From: SIG589 sp045652465
GTDB lineage: Bacteria; Bacillota; Clostridia; Oscillospirales; Acutalibacteraceae
Length of the DNA stretch: 64,000 bases
Assembly: GCA_045652465.1 (NCBI GenBank)
Contig: JAZRUI010000006.1
Span: forward strand, 20,252 to 84,251
Direction of reading: 5' to 3'
Shown: positions 1 to 8,167 of the stretch, in pieces
Layout: every line of letters begins with the position of its first letter
Numbering within the stretch: the stretch's first letter is position 1
The notes under the pieces: model-generated
What the model was told of the DNA's origin: nothing
Databases searched by the model: none
Seen by the model: the letters and a program-made list of their open reading frames with translations, nothing else
Translations under genes and position numbers: made by a program

Positions 1-236
1 ACAACAGCCGAAAGGTCATAAACGGTGTTTTCTTTCTTGGTTATAAGTGTGAATAGGTATTCACATAAAATTGCGGTTGCAACGCTTGTTGCAATTAAAA
101 GGAAAGCGCGGAAGCCAAATAAAAACACAGAGGCAATCATTATGGGGCAAAGCGCTATAATAACATCGAGCATAACGCGGGAAGTTGTGTTTTTAGAGCG
201 AATATGCGGAGATGTTGAAACTATGAGTTGACTCAT
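1..236 (-). CDS. rnfD: RnfD, electron transport complex subunit D (5' part only)
   Basis: RnfD is a membrane subunit of the Rnf complex, which couples ferredoxin:NAD+ electron transfer to Na+ or H+ export; the family carries covalently bound flavin. Only the first 78 codons lie in the window. Reverse-strand translation from the ATG at 236 gives an N-terminus starting MSQLIVSTSPHIRSKNTT, with the Ser-Pro-His motif usual at RnfD N-termini, then hydrophobic stretches that look like the first membrane segments. The start codon overlaps the rnfC stop as ATGA, indicating translational coupling. The gene runs off the left edge, so length and flavin site cannot be judged. Confidence 0.88.
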   Translation of the reverse strand, partial: MSQLIVSTSPHIRSKNTTSRVMLDVIIALCPIMIASVFLFGFRAFLLIATSVATAILCEYLFTLITKKENTVYDLSAV

Positions 237-1549
237 TTTGAAGCCTCCTTTTCTTTGGCATCGCGAAGCATAACCTTTGCAAGCTTATTGCGCTGTACAA
301 GGGGTTGCTTGGTCGGGCAGGTGTAGGAACAGCAACCGCATTCCATACAAAGGTTAACCTTAAGTTCTTCAAGTGCCTTTGTGTCATGGTTGCGATAAGC
401 CTTTGAAATTAAAACGGGGTTTAAAAGAAGCGGGCACTGCGAAATGCATTTGCCGCAACGGATGCAGGGGGTTGTTTTGGGCTCGGTTGCATCCTTTTCA
501 TCAAGAGCTAAAATAGCGTTGTTGTTTTTAAGAACGGGCATATCCAAATCGTTGACCGCAATACCCATCATAGGACCGCCATATAAAATCTTTTTAGGCT
601 CGCCCTTGAAACCGCCGCAAAACTCAACAACATCGTTAACGGATGCGCCGATGGGAGCAATAACATTGGTGGGCTCGTTAATTGCCGAGCCATCAAGGGT
701 TATGCACTTGCTGACAACGGGCATACCAGTGAGCATGTATTTTGCTATAGCGGCAAGTGTTGTGCAGTTAATAACAATAACGCCAACATCGATAGGAAGC
801 TTGCCTTCGGGAACGATGCGTTTTAAGGTGTTGTAAATAAGCACCTTTTCGCCGCCCTGCGGATAAAGCGAAGATAGCGCTTTAACCTTAACATAGGGAA
901 GGTCGGCGGTTTTCTCATTCAAATGAGAAATACACTGCGGCTTATTCTTTTCGATGCCGATGATAACATTGTTAACATTTAAGAACTTGTTAAGCGCTTT
1001 AATGCCTTCAACAATATAATCGGATTCGTTCATCATTGTGTAGGTGTCACTTGTTATATAAGGCTCGCATTCAGCGCCGTTTATAATAACGGTGTCAACT
1101 CGCGAGGTGTCCTTAATATCGAGCTTAACGGAGGTGGGGAAGCCTGCTCCGCCAAAACCAACCACACCGCTGTTTTTAACCGCGGCAATGAATTCATCAT
1201 AGTTTTCAACCTTAACGGGTGCAAGGTCGGGGCAGGTTGTCATTTCGCCGTCAGAGGCAATAACGATGGCGGGGGAATAGGAACCGTTTGTTAGCTGAAC
1301 CGGTTCGATAGCCTTAACAACGCCCGAAACGCTTGCATGAATCGGCGCGCTGACATAACCACCTTCGGTTGCAATAACCTGACCAACGGTTACATTGTCG
1401 CCAACCTTTACACAAGGAACGGCGGGCGCACCTATGTGCTGTTGCGTGGGTATAGTTACTGTGGTAGGGGGTGTCATTACTTTAACGGGTTTGTTAGCTG
1501 TGTGTTTGCGATGAGGAGTCCTCACTCCCGAAAGAGAAAAACGAAACAT
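233..1549 (-). CDS. rnfC: RnfC, electron transport complex subunit C
   Basis: Peripheral iron-sulfur subunit of the Rnf complex, thought to take part in the NAD(H) side of the reaction. Two ferredoxin-type cluster motifs lie near the C-terminus: CIRCGKCISQCP at about residue 362 and CMECGCCSYTCP at about residue 401. The N-terminal half has the barrel-sandwich and NADH-binding-like region typical of RnfC. The start chosen is the ATG at 1549, preceded by GGAG; an upstream in-frame ATG at 1612 would sit on the promoter. The 438-residue length is normal. It is first in a minus-strand operon and overlaps rnfD by four bases. Confidence 0.93.
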   Translation of the reverse strand: MFRFSLSGVRTPHRKHTANKPVKVMTPPTTVTIPTQQHIGAPAVPCVKVGDNVTVGQVIATEGGYVSAPIHASVSGVVKAIEPVQLTNGSYSPAIVIASDGEMTTCPDLAPVKVENYDEFIAAVKNSGVVGFGGAGFPTSVKLDIKDTSRVDTVIINGAECEPYITSDTYTMMNESDYIVEGIKALNKFLNVNNVIIGIEKNKPQCISHLNEKTADLPYVKVKALSSLYPQGGEKVLIYNTLKRIVPEGKLPIDVGVIVINCTTLAAIAKYMLTGMPVVSKCITLDGSAINEPTNVIAPIGASVNDVVEFCGGFKGEPKKILYGGPMMGIAVNDLDMPVLKNNNAILALDEKDATEPKTTPCIRCGKCISQCPLLLNPVLISKAYRNHDTKALEELKVNLCMECGCCSYTCPTKQPLVQRNKLAKVMLRDAKEKEASK

Positions 1550-1582
1550 AAGATCACTCCTGAATATACTACAATATCTTAA

Positions 1583-1612
1583 ATTATATAATATATATAT
1601 ACATTTTGTCAA
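1583..1612 (-). promoter_or_regulatory. sigma-A type promoter of the rnf operon
   Basis: On the minus strand TTGACA (1612-1607) and TATAAT (1588-1583) are separated by 18 bp, about 35 bases upstream of the rnfC start codon. Both hexamers match consensus. Confidence 0.7.
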
Positions 1613-1634
1613 TCATACACCTGTGCAAAATGTG

Positions 1635-1663
1635 TTGAATTTTATTCTTTTAGGTCGTATAAT
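1635..1663 (+). promoter_or_regulatory. sigma-A type promoter of the 1695 gene
   Basis: TTGAAT, 17 bp, then TATAAT, placed 32 bases before the start codon of the secreted protein gene. It is divergent from the rnf promoter. Confidence 0.65.
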
Positions 1664-1694
1664 GGGCGTATATCTTTAAACCGAGGTTATTTAT

Positions 1695-2585
1695 ATGCTC
1701 AAACGATTCTTATCGCTCATGATTGCGGTTTTTATGGTTGCATTTTGTCCTAAAACCTTTGCAGTCGCTAACGATAAAACGCACTATATTGCTTATCCCG
1801 CCGATATGGAGTTGCTCTATCAATATCCCGAAGACACCTTCTATTTAGTCGGGGATATTTATCTTGAAGACCCTTGGCAGGTGTGCTGTCCCACCAATGA
1901 TAAGCCCTTTAGCGGCACCTTGGATGGTCAAGGTTATGCGATTTATTATGCGGCCTCGGCTTCCGATGCCGAAGCGGTTGCGCTTTTCGGTTATCTAACG
2001 GGAACTGTTAAATCCCTAACGGTTGCAAGGGCCGAAATTAAAGCAACATCTAAAGATGCCGTTGTTGCAGGTATTGCCGCATATAATTACGGAAGCATCA
2101 CTGATTGCAAATTCGATGGAAAGATTTATAAAGCGAATGAAGAGCTTTTCGGTGTAGGAATATGTGGGGTAAATAAAGGAAGTATCAGTAATTGCATTGA
2201 TAAAACGGCAAAGCCGCAAACCTCATCAACGCCCGCTTTGGGTGGAGATGTTAGTTCTCATAAACCGAACGAAAACCCTCAAGTAGAAAACCCGATTTCA
2301 AGCACATCTTCCACATATAGTATAATTACCCAAATTGACCATAACAATTCTTCAGAAACGATTAGCAAACCGCAAGTTCCCGAAGATGATAGGCAAAATG
2401 CCGTTGAATATTTTGATGAACTGAACAGCAAGCCCAAAGAAAGAGCGAGCGGCGCAGTTACGATTATTGTTTGCTCTATTGCCGCGGTTGCTTTAGCGGT
2501 TGTTTTTGCAGGTTCGCTTTATCAAGAAATCAAGGCGAACAAGCGAGAAAAACTTAAAAACAAGGCTGAAAATGATAAAGAATAA
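1695..2585 (+). CDS. Surface-anchored protein with possible beta-helix (GLUG-like) repeats
   Basis: I do not recognise a specific family. The 296-residue product starts with a signal peptide (MLKRFLSLMIAVFMVAF, cleavage probably near residue 23). Residues about 70-175 contain GLUG-like repeats: SGTLDGQGY, then a hydrophobic LFGYLTGTVKSL segment, IAAYNYGSITDCKF and ICGVNKGSISNC. These are the turns expected of a right-handed beta-helix. A low-complexity Ser/Thr/Pro/Asn linker follows (about 175-245), then one transmembrane helix near residues 252-275 and a Lys/Glu-rich cytoplasmic tail. The layout implies an exported, membrane-anchored, possibly adhesive protein (inference). It stands alone between its own promoter and a shared terminator. 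Confidence 0.7.
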   Translation: MLKRFLSLMIAVFMVAFCPKTFAVANDKTHYIAYPADMELLYQYPEDTFYLVGDIYLEDPWQVCCPTNDKPFSGTLDGQGYAIYYAASASDAEAVALFGYLTGTVKSLTVARAEIKATSKDAVVAGIAAYNYGSITDCKFDGKIYKANEELFGVGICGVNKGSISNCIDKTAKPQTSSTPALGGDVSSHKPNENPQVENPISSTSSTYSIITQIDHNNSSETISKPQVPEDDRQNAVEYFDELNSKPKERASGAVTIIVCSIAAVALAVVFAGSLYQEIKANKREKLKNKAENDKE

Positions 2586-2593
2586 CGAACAAA

Positions 2594-2622
2594 AAACGGT
2601 GCTTCCATAGAAGCACCGTTTT
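2594..2622. terminator. Bidirectional intrinsic terminator
   Basis: A perfect 9-bp stem (ACGGTGCTT/AAGCACCGT) with a 6-base loop is flanked by A and T runs. It serves both the plus-strand gene ending at 2585 and the minus-strand gene ending at 2628. Confidence 0.85.
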
Positions 2623-2627
2623 TAATT

Positions 2628-5600
2628 TTATTCTGTGCGGAGCGCAACAACGGGGTCTTTTTTAGCGGCACTTCTTGAGGGAATAAGTCCCGAGAAGAGC
2701 GTTAGACCAACGCTTATTGCGATTAAGATTAGCGCAGCAGGAAGCGGCAAAATTGCACTTAAGTTGTTGATGCCGGTTACCGAATGCAAAATTAGGTTGA
2801 TGGGGATGCATAGCAAATAGGTAACAACAACGCCTAAAAGACCTGCAGTGAATCCAACAATCATTGTTTCAGCATTGAACATACTGGAAACATTGCGTTT
2901 CGATGCGCCGATAGCACGCAAAATACCGATTTCTTTGGTTCTCTCCTGTACCGAAATCAAGGTGATAACACCAATCATTATCGAGGAAACAACCAGCGAA
3001 ATAGCAACGAAAGCGATTAAAACATAGGTGATAGCGTTGATTATGGTGGTTATCGAAGACATCATAAGTCCGAAATAATCGGTATATTTGATTTGCTTAA
3101 CCTCTTCAACGGTTTTATTATATTCAGCAATAGTTGCCGTGATAATATCCTTGTTTTCGAAGGAAGAAGCAAAGATGTTAACCGTTGCGGGCGACTCTAA
3201 ATCAACATGACCAACATTGATTAGGTTTTCCTCATAGGTTGATTCGGAGAACTCCATAATCTCATCATAGAAAACAGCGCATTCTTCGGCGGTGTATTTG
3301 GGGAGAGCATATTGGAATGCTGCGAGCAGCTGCGCCGAAGACATACCTGACATTTGCGCCTTAACCTGCTCGGCATACTGCGCCTTAACCTGCTCGGTAA
3401 TCGACTGGGCGAAAATTTCCTTCAGTTCCTCATCCTTCATGGCTGCCAGATAGGCATTGAGCTCATCAGCGCCGATGTTCATTTGTGAGGACATTCCCTC
3501 GGCAAGGGCGGCTTCCATTTCGGCGCGGCTCATATTTCCGAGAATACCGTTAACCTGTTGTGCAAGGAAATCGGCATCAGGAATGCTGTTTATTTCGATA
3601 TAAAGAGCGGATTTTTGCGCATTGGTCAATGTGTTAACATATGCGCGGAAATCGGCTTCTTTTTGCTCGTTGGTAAGGGTTCCGGTGTTGCTCTTGAAGG
3701 GGAGTCCCGAAATAACATCGGTGTGCGGGTTTTCGAGCTGCGCCTTTATAACGGCGGAGCCCTTTGCCTTATCAACCAAATAGTTGGTTAAATCCTTGGT
3801 GAATCCGATGCTGCCGGATAACATATGGGCAGTACTGTCCTTATTCGGGCGGATAATACCGCTTACCTTAAGAGTCATTGCGTTATCATAAAGATAGCGA
3901 AGTCCTGCCTCGGTTTCGCGCAAATCGTTATATATACCGGTTGCTTCATCATAAACAAAGCAGTCGGCGTTTAAAATGGTTTTATATTCGAGCGCGCAAA
4001 TCTCTTCGTAGGACCACTTATATTCTTTGGAATCCAAAATGGTTCCGTTCATAGCGGCATCCATCAAAGCACCGAGCTCGTTTTCGGGCAAAAGACCGAG
4101 AGCATAAAGAGTTAGGTCGTCCAACTCATTGTTTTCATCCAAAACCAAAACGATTTCATCATAGCTGTTAGGCCAAGAACCGTAAACAACATCATACTGC
4201 TTGTATAAAAGGTCGTTTATCGGTGCGCCATCGTTGCCGGTCAAAAGCTCCTGCCATAAGCGGTTCGACATCATAGTCATTGAGGACATGGAAGACAAAG
4301 CGCCGCCCTGCGACATGGAGGTCATAGCCGACATATCGATGTTCATATATTTAAGGATAAGCTCCTGCATCAGCTGCTCGGTATCGGAGCGGATGATTTT
4401 GCCGTCGGTATTCTTGGTGTAAATAAGCATATCGAGGTTATAACCATACTGAATACCACTAACGGCGCTATAAAGTTCGGATTTTGGGTCGCTCATTTTT
4501 TCCATGAGGAATTTCTTGAACGAAACGAGGTCGTTTTCGCTCTCCTCAAGGCTGTTGAGCGCATTAACAATGTCATAAATTGCTGATTTTTTATAAACGG
4601 CATCATCTTCGTGGTCAACCGAATCGGATTTAAGATTCATAAATGTTTCCATCAAAGCCGAAAGCTCAACCGTTGTTGCCTCAATGGTTAGGGGATAGGA
4701 AGAAAGGGTGCTTTCCTGAACATCGTTGATATAGGTTGTCATACCCTGCGAAACGGCTAAAATCAAAGCAATTCCTATAATGCCTATCGAGCCTGCAAAA
4801 GAGGTGAGTGCTGTGCGTCCCTTCTTAGTGAAGAGGTTTTTCAGCGAAAGCATAAACGAGGTGCCGAAGGACATGGAAGGTTTCTTAACCCTTTTCTTTT
4901 TCGTTTTGGCCTCTTCGATTTTAAGGTTTTCCTCTATGGCGGCGTTCTTTTCTTCTTCGCTTAAAGGAGCGGAGTCGTTTATGATTTTTCCATCGAGCAT
5001 ACGAATAATGCGCGAAGAATATTCTTCAGCCAGCTCGGGATTGTGGGTTACCATTATGATAAGGCGGCTTTCGGAAATCTTCTTGAGGATTTCCATAACC
5101 TGAACGCTGGTTTGGGTGTCAAGTGCTCCTGTAGGCTCGTCGGCAAGAATGATATCGGGGTTGTTAACAAGTGCACGGGCAATAGCAACGCGCTGCATTT
5201 GACCGCCCGACATTTCGTTAGGCTTCTTCTTAAGCTGGTCGCCGAGGCCAACCTCTTCAAGTGCCTTGATAGCTCTTGCGCGGCGCTCATGCTTTGAAAC
5301 GCCCGAGAGGGTTAAAGCGAGCTCAACATTTTGCAAAACCGACTGATGGGGGATAAGGTTATAGCTTTGGAATACGAATCCGATAGAATGGTTTCTATAG
5401 GTATCCCAATCGCGGTCCTTAAACTCCTTTGTGGATTTTCCGTTTATGATTAGGTCGCCATCGGTGTATTTATCGAGTCCTCCGATAATATTGAGCAGGG
5501 TAGTTTTGCCGCAACCCGATTGACCAAGTATTGAAACAAATTCGTTTTTGCGGAAATCGAGAGAAACGCCTTTAAGTGCCTCAACCGATGTGTCGCCCGC

Positions 5601-5636
5601 GGAATATATTTTGGTTATATTTTTAAGTGTGAGCAT
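2628..5636 (-). CDS. ABC transporter, fused ATPase and FtsX-type permease with large outer domain
   Basis: A 1002-residue fusion. Residues 1-230 form a MacB/LolD-class ATPase: Walker A GQSGCGKTT (about 38-46), signature MSGGQMQRVAIARAL, Walker B IILADEPTG and the His switch loop VTHNPE. A charged linker is followed by one transmembrane helix near 280-300, a large extracytoplasmic region (about 300-855) rich in predicted helices, and three C-terminal helices of an FtsX permease domain (about 865-1000). Known relatives are mechanotransmission machines or peptide/lipid exporters rather than classical importers; the substrate cannot be told here. The ATG at 5636 is preceded by GGAGGTG. No partner gene is adjacent. 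Confidence 0.88.
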   Translation of the reverse strand: MLTLKNITKIYSAGDTSVEALKGVSLDFRKNEFVSILGQSGCGKTTLLNIIGGLDKYTDGDLIINGKSTKEFKDRDWDTYRNHSIGFVFQSYNLIPHQSVLQNVELALTLSGVSKHERRARAIKALEEVGLGDQLKKKPNEMSGGQMQRVAIARALVNNPDIILADEPTGALDTQTSVQVMEILKKISESRLIIMVTHNPELAEEYSSRIIRMLDGKIINDSAPLSEEEKNAAIEENLKIEEAKTKKKRVKKPSMSFGTSFMLSLKNLFTKKGRTALTSFAGSIGIIGIALILAVSQGMTTYINDVQESTLSSYPLTIEATTVELSALMETFMNLKSDSVDHEDDAVYKKSAIYDIVNALNSLEESENDLVSFKKFLMEKMSDPKSELYSAVSGIQYGYNLDMLIYTKNTDGKIIRSDTEQLMQELILKYMNIDMSAMTSMSQGGALSSMSSMTMMSNRLWQELLTGNDGAPINDLLYKQYDVVYGSWPNSYDEIVLVLDENNELDDLTLYALGLLPENELGALMDAAMNGTILDSKEYKWSYEEICALEYKTILNADCFVYDEATGIYNDLRETEAGLRYLYDNAMTLKVSGIIRPNKDSTAHMLSGSIGFTKDLTNYLVDKAKGSAVIKAQLENPHTDVISGLPFKSNTGTLTNEQKEADFRAYVNTLTNAQKSALYIEINSIPDADFLAQQVNGILGNMSRAEMEAALAEGMSSQMNIGADELNAYLAAMKDEELKEIFAQSITEQVKAQYAEQVKAQMSGMSSAQLLAAFQYALPKYTAEECAVFYDEIMEFSESTYEENLINVGHVDLESPATVNIFASSFENKDIITATIAEYNKTVEEVKQIKYTDYFGLMMSSITTIINAITYVLIAFVAISLVVSSIMIGVITLISVQERTKEIGILRAIGASKRNVSSMFNAETMIVGFTAGLLGVVVTYLLCIPINLILHSVTGINNLSAILPLPAALILIAISVGLTLFSGLIPSRSAAKKDPVVALRTE

Positions 5637-5729
5637 ACAGCACCTCCATAATTAATTTATTATATCACACCTTTATGAATAATGTGTTAATATTTGGTAA
5701 TGTTTTTTGTGTATAAAATAACGCAATAA

Positions 5730-5758
5730 TTGACATATAGGCGATTTTGTTGTAAAAT
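5730..5758 (+). promoter_or_regulatory. sigma-A type promoter of the 5824 gene
   Basis: TTGACA, 17 bp, TAAAAT, 65 bases upstream of the GTG start. The same intergenic region has a TATAAT on the minus strand at 5664-5659 that may serve the ABC gene, but with no clear -35. Confidence 0.6.
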
Positions 5759-5823
5759 ACATAGGTAATTTGTAAATGTAAAAATTTTTTGTTTCGCATT
5801 TTTTCAGGAAAGAAGGGTTAATC

Positions 5824-6951
5824 GTGGCAATTTCTATCAAAGAAGTTAACTCGAAAAAAGAGCTTTGGAAGTGGGTTAGATTCCCCAACAAACTTTATAA
5901 GAACAATGAATATTATGTTCCGTTTTTAGGCGTTGATGAATTTGAAACTTTCTCAAAAGAAAAAAACGCTGCCTATGAATTTTGCGAAACAAAGTTGTTT
6001 TTAGCTTATAAGGATAATGAAATCGTCGGAAGAATTGCAGGTCTTATAAACCATGCTTACAACAAAAAGTGGAATAAAAACTGCATTCGTTTTACGCGTT
6101 TTGACTTTATCGATGATTTTGAGGTTTCTCAAAAACTTTTTGATAGCGTTGTTGCTTGGGGCAAGGAGAGGGGACACACTGAAATCATGGGTCCCATCGG
6201 CTTCACCGATATGGACCACGAGGGCATGCTTGTTGAAGGTTTCGAAGAATTCAATATGTCGATAACCTTCTATAACCATCCTTATTATATAACCCATATG
6301 GAGCGTTTAGGCTTAAATAAGGATATTGACTGGATTGAGTATAAGATAACCGTTCCTACCGAGGTTGATCCCCGAATTGAGCGTATTTCCAATAAGATTA
6401 TCGAGAAAAAAGGCTTTGATGTCGTAACATATAAAGACCGCAAAGTGCTTCATGTCGATGCACTCGAGGCATTTAAGATTATTGACGTAGCCTTCTCCAA
6501 ATTATACGGAACCGTTCCGCTTACTCCCGAAATTATCAAAAATACCGTTGCCGCTTATATTCCCCTTGTAAATTTGGATTATGTTTGCTCGGTTAAGGAT
6601 AGCGAGGGTAAAATTATCGCCTTCGGCGTTTTGGTGCCTTCAATCGCAAAGGCTTTAAAGAAATCCGATGGAAAAATGTGGCCCTTCGGCATCGTTCGTA
6701 TGCTTAAGGCTTTGAGGGGCAAAAACGATACTCTCGAAATGTTCTTTGTTGCCGTTGAGCCTGAATATCAAATGCAGGGATTACCCGCCATTATAATCAG
6801 CACATTAACAAAGAAAATCATTAAAAACGGTGTTCGTTATTGCGAAACAGGCCCGATGCTTGAAACCAATTCAGCTGTTCACAGTATGTGGCGCCACTTT
6901 GAAAAAAGGCAGCATAGACGCCGCCGTTGCTGGATAAAAACCATAGACTAA
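5824..6951 (+). CDS. GNAT-fold N-acyltransferase-like protein
   Basis: A 375-residue protein of the family of large GNAT-like proteins common in anaerobes; the physiological substrate is unknown to me. The N-terminal part (LWKWVRFPNKLYKNNEYYVP) is the family's usual opening, a GIVGRIAGLIN-like beta strand (EIVGRIAGLIN, about 60-70) is acyltransferase-like, and GPIGFTDMDHEGMLVEGF (about 123-140) is highly characteristic. The C-terminal end has ETNSAVHSMWRHF and a basic RQHRRRRCWIK tail seen in relatives. The start is GTG at 5824 with AGAAGG upstream. Monocistronic, with its own promoter and terminator. Confidence 0.7.
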   Translation: MAISIKEVNSKKELWKWVRFPNKLYKNNEYYVPFLGVDEFETFSKEKNAAYEFCETKLFLAYKDNEIVGRIAGLINHAYNKKWNKNCIRFTRFDFIDDFEVSQKLFDSVVAWGKERGHTEIMGPIGFTDMDHEGMLVEGFEEFNMSITFYNHPYYITHMERLGLNKDIDWIEYKITVPTEVDPRIERISNKIIEKKGFDVVTYKDRKVLHVDALEAFKIIDVAFSKLYGTVPLTPEIIKNTVAAYIPLVNLDYVCSVKDSEGKIIAFGVLVPSIAKALKKSDGKMWPFGIVRMLKALRGKNDTLEMFFVAVEPEYQMQGLPAIIISTLTKKIIKNGVRYCETGPMLETNSAVHSMWRHFEKRQHRRRRCWIKTID

Positions 6952-6956
6952 ACGAA

Positions 6957-6987
6957 ATCCGAAAAGGTTCGCCTTTTCGGATTTTTA
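6957..6987 (+). terminator. Intrinsic terminator after the 5824 gene
   Basis: An 11-bp perfect stem (ATCCGAAAAGG/CCTTTTCGGAT) with a TTCG tetraloop followed by a T run. Confidence 0.9.
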
Positions 6988-6990
6988 TTG

Positions 6991-7019
6991 TTGACAATGC
7001 ATTTTCTTGTTGATATAAT
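6991..7019 (+). promoter_or_regulatory. Consensus sigma-A promoter of the tRNA-Leu locus
   Basis: Exact TTGACA and TATAAT with a 17-bp spacer. Transcription from here would run first through the truncated tRNA-Leu copy and the hairpin-rich insert, then into the intact tRNA-Leu. No equally good promoter is visible directly before the intact tRNA. Confidence 0.8.
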
Positions 7020-7034
7020 ACTATTTGTTCAAAA

Positions 7035-7254
7035 TGAATATGCGGATGTGGCGGAATAGGCAGTTTTATGAACAAGCGCGCCCGATGGGCGAAGAAGCGA
7101 AGTTCATAAACGTGCAGCGGTCGAAATTTTAGGCGGCAGGCAATAAAATTTCGGGAACCGCAAATGTCACGCGGAGCGCGGATGACATTCCGCGTTTAAG
7201 AGATTGAACAATTTTTTATAACAGTTGAATATGCGGATGTGGCGGAATAGGCAG
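7035..7254 (+). repeat. 29-bp direct repeat of the tRNA-Leu 5' end enclosing a hairpin-rich insert
   Basis: The 29 bases at 7035-7063 recur exactly at 7226-7254 (offset 191). They include six bases of leader plus the first 22 bases of tRNA-Leu, so 7042-7063 is a truncated tRNA copy. The 162 bases between are non-coding and fold into three successive stem-loops. Stem 1 is TTTATGAAC/GTTCATAAA (7065-7073/7102-7110) with an inner CGCCC/GGGCG. Stem 2 is CGAAATTTT/AAAATTTCG (7122-7130/7145-7153) with outer GCGGT/ACCGC. Stem 3 is AATGTCA/TGACATT (7163-7169/7183-7189). It could be an insertion element remnant or a processed leader. Confidence 0.85.
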
Positions 7255-7319
7255 ACGCGCTAGATTCAGGTTCTAGTGAGAGCAATCTCATGTGGGTTCA
7301 AGTCCCTTCATCCGCACCA
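7233..7319 (+). tRNA. tRNA-Leu (anticodon CAG)
   Basis: Acceptor stem GCGGATG/CATCCGC (7233-7239/7309-7315), anticodon stem CTAGA/TCTAG with loop TTCAGGT giving CAG, a long variable arm typical of type II tRNAs, T-loop TTCAAGT, and CCA encoded at 7317-7319. Confidence 0.97.
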
Positions 7320-7328
7320 TTTTTCAAA

Positions 7329-7358
7329 AGAACTAACCGTTTCGGTTAGTTCTTTTTT
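7329..7358 (+). terminator. Intrinsic terminator of the tRNA-Leu transcript
   Basis: AGAACTAACC pairs with GGTTAGTTCT around a 5-base loop, followed by seven T. Confidence 0.9.
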
Positions 7359-7543
7359 TGCGAAAAAGCGTTTTTTATGCACTAAATATAGTGTATAACA
7401 CCGATATGTAACAAATTGTCACATATTATAGGCGGTTTTGTAGTAATATAATTAATGAGATAGCGTAATTTTCGAACTAATAGTTCGATTCTCCTCAAGA
7501 TTATGCTTTCGATACCAATTTTAACTTTTTGGGGGTTAATATT

Positions 7544-7973
7544 ATGAAAACTGCTATGAAACACATTAATGCAATTTTTGCAGGTATTATGGTTGTTGCT
7601 TTCTTCCTTCCTTCCCTTCGTTTCCATCAGCATGGGCGGCTTTGGCTCTGTAAGCTTTAGCTACTTCAAGCTTCTCACCGAGGGTAATGGAGATGGCGCT
7701 CTTTGGATGTTCCTCATCCTCATTGGCGTTGTTGCTCTTGGTATCAATGGCTACATCGCTGCTATTGCTAAGTATGGCAAGTACATAAACATTGCTGCTC
7801 CTGTAGTAATCGTTTTCTCCGCTTTCATGGCTATGGATGGCGGTCTCAACTATGCTGGCTTCGGTTTCTGGCTCATCGTTATCGCTGCTGTTCTTGCTGC
7901 TGTTGTTGCTGTTATTAAGCTTCTCGGCCTCAAGGGCAACCCGGTTTTCGATGCCGTTAACGACGGTGAATAA
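7544..7973 (+). pseudogene. Small multi-pass membrane protein gene with a +4-base frameshift
   Basis: The ATG at 7544 has a GGGGG ribosome site seven bases upstream and reads MKTAMKHINAIFAGIMVVAF before a stop after 38 codons. The rest of the protein lies in another frame and runs to 7973 (SISMGGFGSVSFSYF onward) with four hydrophobic helices. The frames join at a TTCC/CTTC tandem near 7602-7617; removing one 4-base unit restores a single product of about 139 residues continuing AFFLPFVSISMGG. Codons are strongly biased, as in highly expressed genes. This may be a genuine slippage mutation, phase variation or a sequencing error. I do not recognise the family. Confidence 0.7.
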
Positions 7974-8030
7974 TTAATTTTTTAGTATCACGCGTATAAG
8001 TTGAGGAGAAATAGCGTATTACTTATTTTT

Positions 8031-8060
8031 GGGCGCTCGCAATCGCGGGCGCTCATTTTT
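8031..8060 (+). terminator. Intrinsic terminator after the 7544 gene
   Basis: GGGCGCTCGC pairs with GCGGGCGCTC (with G-U pairs) around AATC and is followed by ATTTTTT. Confidence 0.85.
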
Positions 8061-8094
8061 TATGTATATTGATATATAAAATAGTAGAAAAAAC

Positions 8095-8123
8095 TTGACT
8101 TTAATACTTTAGTGTGATAAAAG
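8095..8123 (+). promoter_or_regulatory. Promoter of the NhaC gene
   Basis: TTGACT, 17 bp, TAAAAG, with a TG just before the -10 region, 45 bases upstream of the start codon. Confidence 0.5.
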
Positions 8124-8167
8124 TTATATGTATTATATACCTATTAAATAGGTTTGGAGGAAAAAAT

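Noticed and set aside
7064..7225. Could the hairpins between the tRNA-Leu copies be a T-box or other known riboswitch
   Set aside because: No T-box sequence, specifier loop or known aptamer core is visible, and the downstream gene is a tRNA.
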